Assembly: GCF_014905615.1 (NCBI RefSeq)
Contig: NZ_AQGU01000026.1
Span: 62,001 to 126,000 of the forward strand
Origin: Pseudoalteromonas aliena SW19
GTDB lineage: Bacteria > Pseudomonadota > Gammaproteobacteria > Enterobacterales > Alteromonadaceae
Reading direction: 5' to 3'
DNA: 64,000 nucleotides
Part shown: in pieces, positions 8,659 to 17,800 of the stretch
Numbering within the stretch: the first letter of the stretch is position 1
Layout of the letters: each line of letters opens with the position of its first letter
The notes under the pieces: generated by a model
Told to the model about the DNA's origin: nothing
Databases searched by the model: none
The model's input: only the letters and a program-made list of their open reading frames with translations
Program-made: the position numbers and the translations under genes

Positions 8659-10185
8659 TTAATCAGCTTCGTTTTCGTCTTGGTTATGAATTTCTAACCC
8701 TGAAGACATTGCACTTTCGCGGGTGCTTTTAGCTGAATCGTTACGTAGTTTATCAATACGATTTAGATAGTCTTGATCAATATCGCCAGTAATATATTGC
8801 CCATCAAACACTGATGTTTCAAACTTAGTAATTTCAGGATTTTCTTGGCTAACCGCTGCAATTAAATCGGGTAGCGATTGAAAGATTAAACCATCAGAGC
8901 CGATGCTTACGTTAATATCTTCTACTTCACGCCCGTGAGCAATCAGCTCAGCTGCTGAAGGCATATCAATGCCATATACGTTAGGGAAACGTATTTCCGG
9001 TGCAGCAGATGCAAAGTAAACGTTTTTAGCACCTGACTCTCGGGCCATTTCAACTATTTGTGCTGATGTTGTACCACGAACAATTGAGTCATCAACCAAT
9101 AGCACATTTTTGCCTTTAAATTCACGGTCAATTGCATTTAGCTTTTGACGTACTGATTTTTTTCGCATCTCTTGGCCTGGCATAATAAACGTACGACCAA
9201 TATAACGGTTTTTAACAAAGCCTTGGCGGTATGGTAAATCAAGCACTCGTGCGATTTCTAATGCTACATCACATGACGTTTCTGGAATTGGAATAACTAC
9301 ATCAATGTCTTTATCAGCCCATTCCCGTGCAATTTTTTCGCCTAATTTTGTGCCCATATTTACGCGTGTTGCGTAAACCGACATGCGGTCGATAGTTGAG
9401 TCAGGTCGTGCAAAGTAAACAAATTCAAAAATACATGGTGAGTAAGATGCTTTATCAGCACAGCTTAATGAATGAAATTCACCAGTCTCAGTGACGTAAA
9501 TAGCTTCACCAGGCGCAACATCGCGAATAAACTCAAAACCATCTGGTTTTAGTGCGACACTCTCTGAGGCAAACATATATTCGGTGCCTTGTTGCGTTTC
9601 ACGCTTACCAAATACAAGTGGACGAATGCCATTAGGGTCGCGAAAAGCAACAATACCATGGCCAATGATCATCGCAATAGTTGCATAACCACCACTGACT
9701 TTGTTATTAACTTCACTCACCGCTGTAAAAATATCTTCAGGGTCTAACTTTAGCTTATCTGACTTACTTAATTCATGAGCAAGTACATTAAGTAAAATTT
9801 CTGAATCAGATGTCGTATTTACATGACGACGTGCTTCTGAAAATAGCTGCTCTTTTAAAGCCTCTGCATTAGTAAGGTTACCATTATGGGCAAGTGCTAT
9901 ACCAAATGGAGAGTTCACATAAAAAGGCTGTGCTTCAGATGAACTAGAAGAGCCTGCCGTAGGATAACGCACATGGCCTAAACCAATTGTACCTTGTAGT
10001 CGTTTCATATGACGGGTGTGAAAAGCATCCTTCACAAGACCATTTGCTTTGCGTAAGCTAAACGTGTTGTTCTCAATGGTAATAATACCCGCAGCGTCTT
10101 GGCCACGGTGCTGCAAAACAGTTAAGCCATCATAAATCGCCTGATTAACAGGGGATGTTCCGACTATTCCAACGATACCACACAT
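8659..10185 (-). CDS. purF: Amidophosphoribosyltransferase
   Basis: PurF makes 5-phosphoribosylamine from PRPP and glutamine, the first committed step of purine synthesis. The 508-residue product starts MCGIVGIVG, so Cys2 becomes the N-terminal glutamine-hydrolysing nucleophile after Met removal. The Ntn domain contains [11 protein letters not shown], and [14 protein letters not shown] near residue 365 is the PRPP-binding motif. It lies 18 nt downstream of cvpA in the same operon, as in E. coli. Confidence 0.97.
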   Translation of the reverse strand: MCGIVGIVGTSPVNQAIYDGLTVLQHRGQDAAGIITIENNTFSLRKANGLVKDAFHTRHMKRLQGTIGLGHVRYPTAGSSSSSEAQPFYVNSPFGIALAHNGNLTNAEALKEQLFSEARRHVNTTSDSEILLNVLAHELSKSDKLKLDPEDIFTAVSEVNNKVSGGYATIAMIIGHGIVAFRDPNGIRPLVFGKRETQQGTEYMFASESVALKPDGFEFIRDVAPGEAIYVTETGEFHSLSCADKASYSPCIFEFVYFARPDSTIDRMSVYATRVNMGTKLGEKIAREWADKDIDVVIPIPETSCDVALEIARVLDLPYRQGFVKNRYIGRTFIMPGQEMRKKSVRQKLNAIDREFKGKNVLLVDDSIVRGTTSAQIVEMARESGAKNVYFASAAPEIRFPNVYGIDMPSAAELIAHGREVEDINVSIGSDGLIFQSLPDLIAAVSQENPEITKFETSVFDGQYITGDIDQDYLNRIDKLRNDSAKSTRESAMSSGLEIHNQDENEAD

Positions 10186-10203
10186 GTAATTTATCCTCGC
10201 CGA

Positions 10204-10698
10204 TTAACGGTTTACTGAATTTAAAAAGCTTGAGTTGTTTTCTAGGTACGAAAAGAACCATTCAACTACAAAGCCAAATTCTGGAATCAAAATAGAATTG
10301 CCCCACCAATGCGTATTAGGTGCACCAGTAAAAGCATCAAGAAAGAAGAGTAACGCGCTCACGACCAACACGCCTCGAAGAGCACCAAACACTATGCCAA
10401 AGACACGGTCGGTACCCGATAAACCGGTACGCTGTACAAGCTCACCTAAAATGTAGTTTAGTAAACCGCCTAACAGTAGCGTCGCAAAGAATAATATGGC
10501 TATGGCCGCCGCATTTCTTAAAAGGGGTTCAGAAATGGTTGTTAGGAAGGAAGCTAAATATTGGTAAAATAAACTAGAGATGATAAAGGCGCCAGCCCAT
10601 ACAGCTAATGACATTGCTTCTTTAACAAAGCCGCGTATTAAACCGATGATGGTAGACAGTGCAATAATGCCAAGAATGGCGTAATCAACCCAGATCAT
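10204..10698 (-). CDS. cvpA: CvpA family membrane protein
   Basis: CvpA is a four-helix inner-membrane protein named for its role in colicin V production in E. coli; its basic function is still unclear. The 164-residue product begins [19 protein letters not shown] and has four hydrophobic segments with the conserved GLIRGFVKE loop after the first. I start it at the ATG at 10698 because the homologous N-terminus begins there; an upstream in-frame TTG at 10707 would add three residues. It is co-transcribed with purF from its own promoter. Confidence 0.93.
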   Translation of the reverse strand: MIWVDYAILGIIALSTIIGLIRGFVKEAMSLAVWAGAFIISSLFYQYLASFLTTISEPLLRNAAAIAILFFATLLLGGLLNYILGELVQRTGLSGTDRVFGIVFGALRGVLVVSALLFFLDAFTGAPNTHWWGNSILIPEFGFVVEWFFSYLENNSSFLNSVNR

Positions 10699-10728
10699 AA
10701 GAACCAATTAGTCGCTAATTTAGGGCGC

Positions 10729-10758
10729 ATTCTATACCCAAACATTGCCAATATGCAA
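10729..10758 (-). promoter_or_regulatory. Candidate promoter for cvpA-purF
   Basis: On the minus strand TTGCAT (10753-10758) is followed after 18 nt by TAGAAT (10729-10734), with an alternative TATAGA at 16 nt. It sits just upstream of cvpA. No convincing PurR operator was seen by eye. Confidence 0.55.
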
Positions 10759-10860
10759 GTTTAAACGGGAGATAACTGACGGTAATTGAATACAAAAATT
10801 TAACATATAATGTCAAAATAAATATTGTTAATTACAGTAAAAATATAATGAATTAAATTT

Positions 10861-10887
10861 AAATAGCCTTGCTAAACAAGGCTATTT
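10861..10887 (-). terminator. Hairpin downstream of dedD
   Basis: An 11-bp perfect stem AAATAGCCTTG / CAAGGCTATTT with a 5-nt loop lies 6 nt beyond the dedD stop codon. The following minus-strand tail is AT-rich but not a clean T-run, so termination may be partial. Confidence 0.6.
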
Positions 10888-10893
10888 AAATAA

Positions 10894-11517
10894 TTATTTT
10901 GTTACTTCGTAGCGAGTTACTTTACCATTTAACTTTGTCAGCACTTTAAGTTCAGGTAATTGTTTTTGTAACTCATTTTTATCAAGTGACGGCCCTACAA
11001 ACACTTTCGTTAATGTACCATTTGGTGTTTTAACTGGTTTAGTGAACGTTTTAAAGCCTTTTTCTTTAAGCTTAGCTTGTAGTGCTTTTACATTGGCTGC
11101 ATGAGAAAAACTGCCCAATTGCACAACATAAGCCATACTTGTGAGGTTTTCGTCACTTTTTCGAGCCCTAATTGGTTCTGCATTTGCTTGGGCTTTAGGC
11201 TCTATTATGGCTTCAATAACCTTAGGCTGAGAAGCATAATCGCTTTCTGTCAATTGAGTTTGCTGCTCAAGAGCTTCATCGTCGGCTTTTATGTCTTCAA
11301 TTTCATTTTGTTTAAGTGGCTCGGCATCCGCCATGCTTTCATCTATTGAATTTTGAAGATCGATTGTTTTTAACTCAGGGTTATTAGGAATAGCTTTAAA
11401 AGCTTCTTTATAATGAACTTTTTCGCCGTCGAGTATATTGGGAATAAACACGATTGCTGCGATCACGACAATACTTGTCCCGACTAAGCGATTAATAAAA
11501 CTTGAGTTCACCGACAT
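10894..11517 (-). CDS. dedD: DedD-like SPOR-domain cell-division protein
   Basis: DedD is a bitopic inner-membrane protein that localises to the septum through a SPOR domain binding denuded peptidoglycan. The 207-residue product has one transmembrane helix (about residues 11-27, VGTSIVVIAAIVFIPNILDG), an acidic linker, and a C-terminal SPOR domain (about 128-205, YVVQLGSFSHAANVKALQ). It follows folC with a 5-nt gap. AGAGGGA abuts the ATG at 11517 but is ideally spaced (6 nt) for a GTG two codons later (11511), which may be the true start. Confidence 0.9.
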   Translation of the reverse strand: MSVNSSFINRLVGTSIVVIAAIVFIPNILDGEKVHYKEAFKAIPNNPELKTIDLQNSIDESMADAEPLKQNEIEDIKADDEALEQQTQLTESDYASQPKVIEAIIEPKAQANAEPIRARKSDENLTSMAYVVQLGSFSHAANVKALQAKLKEKGFKTFTKPVKTPNGTLTKVFVGPSLDKNELQKQLPELKVLTKLNGKVTRYEVTK

Positions 11518-11522
11518 TCCCT

Positions 11523-12788
11523 CTATTTTTTAAAATAATTAATAGCGTCAGCCACTGTAAAAAATGAACCAAAAACAATCAAAACAGTGTCGATTTTTTG
11601 CTTTGGTAAAATTATAGCAAGTGCTTTTGCCACGCTATTATAGCTATGAATAGTATTATTATGAGGTACACTTTGTAATGCATTTTGTAAATTACTGGCA
11701 GTATCGCCTCGCGGACCACTTAAGCTTGCTAGTGACCACTCATCTACTAAATGGCTTACTTCTTTAAGCACACCTGCTTTATCTTTATCCGCAAGCATAG
11801 CGGCTAAAGCATGAATTTTAAAGCCTTTATCTTTAAACTTTAATAACTTATTAGCCAGATAACGTGCAGATTCTGGATTGTGTGCAACATCAGTAAATAC
11901 TAAAGGCTCAGCGCTTAGCTGCTGAAATCGCCCTTCTACCACTAAATTTGCCAAGCAATCTCTTATTACCTGCTCACTTGGCAATAAATTTAAAACACTT
12001 AAAACAGTTAACGCCGTAGCCGCATTCTGACAAGGGATTGCTGGTTTATTCAGTTCAAGGTTATGCTGTTTGTACTGCCAATTAAAACTATCAGCACTCT
12101 CTTTAAACATAAAGTCTGTGCCCGATAACGTCATCTCAGCATTAATTTCTTTACCGTAATCAGTCATCGTGTGAGGAATATTTAAGTCACCGATAATAGC
12201 AGGGGTATGCTCTCGAAAAATACCGGCTTTATCGTAAGCAACTAATTCACGCGTATCACCTAAGTATTCTTTATGGTCTAAGTCGATGGTAGTAATTACA
12301 CTTGCATAGGGGGTTACAATGTTTGTAGCATCAAAACGCCCCCCTAAACCCACTTCTAATAATACATAATCAACGCGACAGCCTTTAAAAATAGCCAACG
12401 CACCCAACGTGCTATATTCAAAATAAGTAAGTGGTGTGTCTTTACGACCTTGCTCTAACTGATGAAAAGCATCAATATGAAACTGGTCAGCTAACTCCTC
12501 ACCGTTAACTCGTACACGCTCGTTATAACGAATTAGATGAGGAGATGCATAAGTGCCCACGCTAAAGCCTTGCGCTAGCAATAGCGACTCTAAGCAACGT
12601 GCTGTGGTGCCCTTACCATTCGTACCCGCAATAAGAATAATTTTACTTGAGGTGTTTAAAAGGCCAATGTTGTTGGCAACATTAGCAACACGTTCTAAGC
12701 CCATTGCAATGTTTGCAGGGTGAACACTTTCTAAATAAAAAAGCCAATCATCAAGGCTTGATGATTGGCTAGGAATTGTTTTTGTCAT
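11523..12788 (-). CDS. folC: Folylpolyglutamate / dihydrofolate synthase
   Basis: FolC adds glutamate to dihydropteroate and to folates (a Mur-ligase-type ATP-dependent enzyme). The 421-residue product has the P-loop AGTNGKGTTAR (about residues 54-64), the YASPHLIRYNERV omega-loop segment, LLEVGLGGRFDATN and the C-terminal domain with DVAHNPES. It lies 25 nt downstream of accD, an arrangement conserved in gammaproteobacteria. Confidence 0.96.
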   Translation of the reverse strand: MTKTIPSQSSSLDDWLFYLESVHPANIAMGLERVANVANNIGLLNTSSKIILIAGTNGKGTTARCLESLLLAQGFSVGTYASPHLIRYNERVRVNGEELADQFHIDAFHQLEQGRKDTPLTYFEYSTLGALAIFKGCRVDYVLLEVGLGGRFDATNIVTPYASVITTIDLDHKEYLGDTRELVAYDKAGIFREHTPAIIGDLNIPHTMTDYGKEINAEMTLSGTDFMFKESADSFNWQYKQHNLELNKPAIPCQNAATALTVLSVLNLLPSEQVIRDCLANLVVEGRFQQLSAEPLVFTDVAHNPESARYLANKLLKFKDKGFKIHALAAMLADKDKAGVLKEVSHLVDEWSLASLSGPRGDTASNLQNALQSVPHNNTIHSYNSVAKALAIILPKQKIDTVLIVFGSFFTVADAINYFKK

Positions 12789-12813
12789 AGCGTGTAATCA
12801 GTAAAGCTGAAAT

Positions 12814-13689
12814 TTACGCTACTCTATGCTCTTGTTCCGTAGAAGGCAAGTTCATAAATTTAGCTAGTATGCGGGCAAGGGTATCACGCATTTCACGACG
12901 GTCAATAATCATGTCAATTGCACCGTGCTCAAGCAAAAATTCACTACGTTGAAAGCCCTCTGGTAGTGTTTCACGAACAGTTTGTTCAATAACACGAGGA
13001 CCCGCAAAACCAATTAACGCTTTAGGTTCAGCAACGTTAATATCACCCAGCATAGCAAGTGATGCAGATACACCACCCATGGTCGGATCGGTCATTACTG
13101 AAATAAACGGTAGACCTTTTTCAGTCATTTTTGCAAGTGCAGCACTTGTTTTAGCCATTTGCATAAGCGACATAAGCGCCTCTTGCATACGTGCACCACC
13201 TGATGCAGAAAAACAAATAAGCGGCATATTATGTTCTAAACATTGATCAACAGCATCAACAAAACGAGCGCCAACAACCGAAGCCATTGAGCCACCCATA
13301 AATGAGAACTCAAATGCGACAGCTGCAACCGGAATGCCTTTTAATCGGCCCTTAATAGCTACAAGTGCATCTTTTTCACCACTTGCTTTTTGGGCTGAGC
13401 TGATGCGATCAGAGTACTTTTTAGAATCTTTAAATTTAAGAATGTCTTTTGGCTCATGTTGTGTACCAAGCTCTTGACGATCGCCTTCATCTAAAAAGTG
13501 CTCTAGGCGCTTACGGCCACTAACACGCATATGATGATCGCATTTAGGACATACGTTTAATGATTTTTCTAATTCAGCTTTATATAAAATTGAATCACAC
13601 GACGTACACTTCGCCCATACACCTTCTGGGATTTCTTTACGACCTGATGACTTTGTCGTTTTAGGTAAGATTTTTTCTAGCCAACTCAT
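12814..13689 (-). CDS. accD: Acetyl-CoA carboxylase, carboxyltransferase beta subunit
   Basis: AccD with AccA transfers carboxyl from carboxybiotin to acetyl-CoA, making malonyl-CoA. The product is 291 residues from the ATG at 13689, which has GAGAG 6 nt upstream; the frame is open 14 codons further but without a ribosome site. Four cysteines in CTSCDSI and CPKCDHH (about residues 27-51) form the zinc ribbon. The crotonase-like core shows ASGGARMQE and [11 protein letters not shown]. It lies between truA and folC. Confidence 0.97.
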   Translation of the reverse strand: MSWLEKILPKTTKSSGRKEIPEGVWAKCTSCDSILYKAELEKSLNVCPKCDHHMRVSGRKRLEHFLDEGDRQELGTQHEPKDILKFKDSKKYSDRISSAQKASGEKDALVAIKGRLKGIPVAAVAFEFSFMGGSMASVVGARFVDAVDQCLEHNMPLICFSASGGARMQEALMSLMQMAKTSAALAKMTEKGLPFISVMTDPTMGGVSASLAMLGDINVAEPKALIGFAGPRVIEQTVRETLPEGFQRSEFLLEHGAIDMIIDRREMRDTLARILAKFMNLPSTEQEHRVA

Positions 13690-13844
13690 TTGCAACTCTC
13701 TTAATACTGTTCTGTGTCGCGAGTCTACCAATAGCGATTAGTAGACGAATTTTTTCAATTAAAACATGAATTTCATTAACACGGTATAAAAAACTGGTCT
13801 TAGTAGTTAGAAATGCGCATAAAAAGTACTAGTAATACCCAAAA

Positions 13845-14639
13845 TTAAATACCAATATCAGGTAAAAACAATGGTCCTAATGGCATCTTAGGAACTTTAA
13901 ATTGCTCAGGGTAATCAACGTCAACCAAATATAAACCAGCGGCTTTAGCTGTCGCGCTGGCCTTTGCACGCTCTTTACAATCAAGTAACTCTTTTAACCA
14001 AATAGGTTGCTGTTTATGTAAACCAATGTCCATAAGACTACCCGTTATATTACGGACCATATGATGTAAAAATGCATTCGCTTTGATATCAATAACAACA
14101 TAGTTTCCAATACGTTGCACCGATAAGTGATGAATTGTTCGAGTAGGCGTATTTGCTTGGCAATGAATAGCCCTAAAAGAAGTAAAATCGTGCTTACCAA
14201 CTAGATACTGGCATGCCTGCTGCATTTTCACTTCATCTAAGTGATGATGAAAGTGTGTAACGCCCTCATTTAATACAGCTCCACGCAGAGGCGAGTTGTA
14301 AATAATATAACGATAACGACGAGCCGTGGCGCTAAAGCGAGCATGAAAATCTTCCGCCACTGGCTGCGCAAAACGAATTGCAATATCTTTAGGCATTAAC
14401 GTATTCATGCCTAAAGTAAATGCCACCATGTCACGGTCGGCCTCAGTGTCAAAATGTATTACTTGGCCTGTACCATGTACGCCTGCATCGGTGCGCCCCG
14501 CACATATTACTTCAACAGGGTGATTGCAAATACGCGACAACGCTTTTTCTACTTCTTGTTGTACACTATTTACATGTGATTGGCGTTGCCAACCACTGTA
14601 GCGTACGCCATTGTATTCAACCCCAAGTGCTACTCGCAT
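13845..14639 (-). CDS. truA: tRNA pseudouridine(38-40) synthase
   Basis: TruA isomerises U38, U39 and U40 in the anticodon arm of many tRNAs. The 264-residue product has the catalytic Asp in [15 protein letters not shown] (about residue 52) plus [16 protein letters not shown] and [11 protein letters not shown] motifs. The asd-fimV-truA-accD-folC order matches Pseudomonas and Vibrio. It is separated from accD by 155 nt, so accD may have its own promoter. Confidence 0.96.
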   Translation of the reverse strand: MRVALGVEYNGVRYSGWQRQSHVNSVQQEVEKALSRICNHPVEVICAGRTDAGVHGTGQVIHFDTEADRDMVAFTLGMNTLMPKDIAIRFAQPVAEDFHARFSATARRYRYIIYNSPLRGAVLNEGVTHFHHHLDEVKMQQACQYLVGKHDFTSFRAIHCQANTPTRTIHHLSVQRIGNYVVIDIKANAFLHHMVRNITGSLMDIGLHKQQPIWLKELLDCKERAKASATAKAAGLYLVDVDYPEQFKVPKMPLGPLFLPDIGI

Positions 14640-14708
14640 AATTACCGTTTTACCCTACTGTGCTAATGAACGAGGCATTTTATGCTATCTAACGATGCAA
14701 TAAAAGTA

Positions 14709-14778
14709 ATACCAGCCTGCTTATGTATGGGGCTTGTTTAATTCGTTAAATTGTTCAAATATTTATGCCGGTTGGTAT
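14709..14778. repeat. Short imperfect inverted repeat
   Basis: ATACCAGCC (14709-14717) and GGTTGGTAT (14770-14778) form a 9-bp inverted repeat with one mismatch, bounding a 70-bp AT-rich segment between truA and fimV. The ends resemble those of family 1 but the interior does not, so it may be a degenerate relative or chance. Confidence 0.35.
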
Positions 14779-14811
14779 AATTGTGCTGAAACCCAATCAA
14801 TACCTATAAAA

Positions 14812-14844
14812 AAACCCATAATTAGCTAAGCTAATTATGGGTTT
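14812..14844 (-). terminator. Intrinsic terminator after fimV/hubP
   Basis: A perfect 15-bp stem (AAACCCATAATTAGC and its complement) with a 3-nt loop is followed on the minus strand by TTTTTATAGG. It lies 19 nt past the fimV stop codon. Confidence 0.9.
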
Positions 14845-14863
14845 AAACGTATTTATTGTTCTT

Positions 14864-17800
14864 TTATTTCAATTTGGCTTTTAAGCTAAGCGCTTCTTCT
14901 TGAACTTCTTCAGGGCCTTTGTTAATAACATCTTCAATTACTTTTAGCGCAGAGTCAGAGTCATCGATTTCGATATAGGCGCGTGCCAAATCTAGTTTAG
15001 CTGAGTAACCACCACTTTCAGCATCTACGTCAGTCGGATTTTCACCAGCCAGTAACGCATCAAACTCACCTAACCCCACATCCATATTAACGTCATTATA
15101 AGGTTCGTGTTCAAGTTCGGCATCATCACTTTCCTCTAACAATGAATCAATATCTACAAATTCATCGCTACCTAGTTGCTCAACATCACTACTTTCAACT
15201 TGAGGCTCTTCAATAATTAATGGTTCATCAACCCCTAGATCTTCTTTGAGCAAGCTATCAAAATCAACATCAAACTCACTGCTATCATCAATACTTAATT
15301 CTTCAGGCTCTGCTAATTCATTAAGCAATGAATCAAAATCAGTATTAGTCAACTCAGCCATAAACTCGTCATCAAGTTCATCATCAGAAGCAATATCACT
15401 ACTGCCGAGTTGTTTCGCTTGAGTTATTTCAGCTTCGCGATCTACGTTAGTTTGTTCATTAACTAATTCATCAGATAAATCTTCATCTAAGTACTCTAAA
15501 TCAGTTGGTTCAGCGATATCTGAATTTTCTAATTCCGCATCAAGATCTGTAAAGTCATTATCAAGTAACAGTTCGTCGTCAAAATCATCTTCTAAGCTAT
15601 CTAAACTACTTTCTGCAGCAAGCGCATTGGCCAAGTCTTGCTCTGTTTGACTTACCGATACACCTTTTGTATCGGCGTCTACATTTTCAGGTAACTCTTC
15701 ATCTAATGAAGTAGGCGGTGCATTTACTAACTCATCGTCATCGCCTAACTCATTTTCTAATTCACTACCCTGCTCAGCCAATTCATCATCGATTAGCAAA
15801 TCATCATCTAAATCGTCTTCTTGCAACGGTTCAGCGGTGGCGGATGTTTGCTCATCTAGCGCTGTTTCTTGCGAGTCATCAAGATCTAGAGGTTGAGTTT
15901 CTTCAGCTTCTTCTAATTCATTATCAAGTTCGTCATCCACCGAATTCTCATCTGAACTTGCTAATAACTCATCATTGTCAGCATCATCTATTTCAAATTC
16001 TTGCTCTGTTTGAGCCGCTATCGTATTTTCTGGCACCCTGTCGCTTGTAAACTCAGCGTCTAGTTCAGGAAGATCGTTATCGAGTAACAGTTCGTCGTCA
16101 AAATCATCTTCTAAGCTATCTAAACTACTTTCTGCAGCAAGCGCATTGGCTAAGTCTTGCTCTGTTTGACTTACCGATACATCTTTTGTATCGGCGTCTA
16201 CATTTTCAGGTAAGTCAGTAATCTCTTCATTTAATGCCGTCGGCGGTGTATTTGCTAACTCATCGTCATCGCCTAACTCATTTTCTAATTCACTACCCTG
16301 CTCAGCCAATTCATCATCGATTAGCAAATCATCATCTAAATCATCTTCTTGGAGCGGTTCAGCGGTGGCGGATATTTGATCATCTGGCGCTGTTTCTTTC
16401 GAGTCATCAAGATCTAGAGGTTGAATTTCTTCAGCACCTTCTAATTCATTATCAAGTTCATCGTCCACCGAATTTTCATCTGAACTTGCTAATAACTCAT
16501 CATTGTCAGTATCATCTATTTCAAATTCTTGCTCTGTTTGAGCCGCTATCGTATTTTCTGGCACCCTGTCGCTTGCAAACTCAGCGTCTAATTCAGGAAG
16601 ATCATTATCAATTAACAGTTCGTCGTCAAAATCATCTTCTAAGCTATCTAAATCACTTCCTTCAGCAAGCGCATTGGCCAAATCTTGCTCTGTTTGACTT
16701 ACCGATACATCTTTTGTATCGGCGTCTACATTTTCAGGTAACTCTTCATCTAATGTGGTAGGCGGTGTATTTGCTAACTCATCGTCATCGCCTAACTCAT
16801 TTTCTAATTCACTACCCTGCTCAGCCAATTCATCATCGATTAGCAAATCATCATCTAAATCATCTTCTTGGAGCGGCTCAGCGGTGGCGGATGTTTGATC
16901 ATCTGGCGCTGTTTCTTGCGAGTCATCAAGATCTAGAGGTTGAGTTTCTTCAGCACCCTCTAATTCATTATCAAGTTCAGCAAAGTCGTTATCAATTAGA
17001 AGTTCATCATCAAAATCGTCATCTAAATTATCTAAGTCACTTCCTGCTGAGAGTGCGCTAGCTAGATCTTGTTCTGTCTGACTTGGCGATATATCTTTTA
17101 CATCATCTTCTAAGTTATCGCTTTCTAATTCATCAGAATGTGAAGGAAGCTGGTTATCTGCTTCTAAAAGTGGAGTATCATCAAGCTCCTGTTCCGAGGA
17201 TTCAACAAGCTCTTCGCTGTTACTAGTATCTAAAATTTCATCTTCAAGTGAAGGCTCTGGCTCAGCCTCATCGGCTAATGGGTCATCTCCTAAATCAACC
17301 TCCACTTCTTCTATTTCATCATCTAGATCTTCTGTTGACCACTCTGGGGTTTCAACATAGCTTTCGTCTTCAACTTGTTGCAACTCATTTAAAAGTTCAT
17401 CAACACTCTTTAATTCACTATCGTTATACTCTTCTAGTGCATCTTCAGGATCGAGCAATGTTTCAGAGGTGTCCGAAAAATCATCTTGTTCTTCTACTGG
17501 CTCAAGTTCTTTAACAAGTGCAGTTTTTTCTTCAGGCTCAGGCTCTTCAACAAGCGCGGTTTCTTCTGTAAGCTCAGGCTCTTCAAGAAGCGCGGTTTCT
17601 TCTTCAGGCTCTGGCTCTTCAACAAGCGCGGCTTCTTCTTCAGGCTCTGGCTCTTCAACAAGCGCGGCTTCTTCTGCAAGCTCTGGCTCTTCAATAAGCG
17701 CTGTTTCTTCTGCAAGCTCTAGCTCTTCAGCAAGTGCGGCCTCTTCTTCAGGCTCTGGCTCTTCGGCAAGTGCAGCTTCTTCTGCAGGCTCTGGTTCTTC

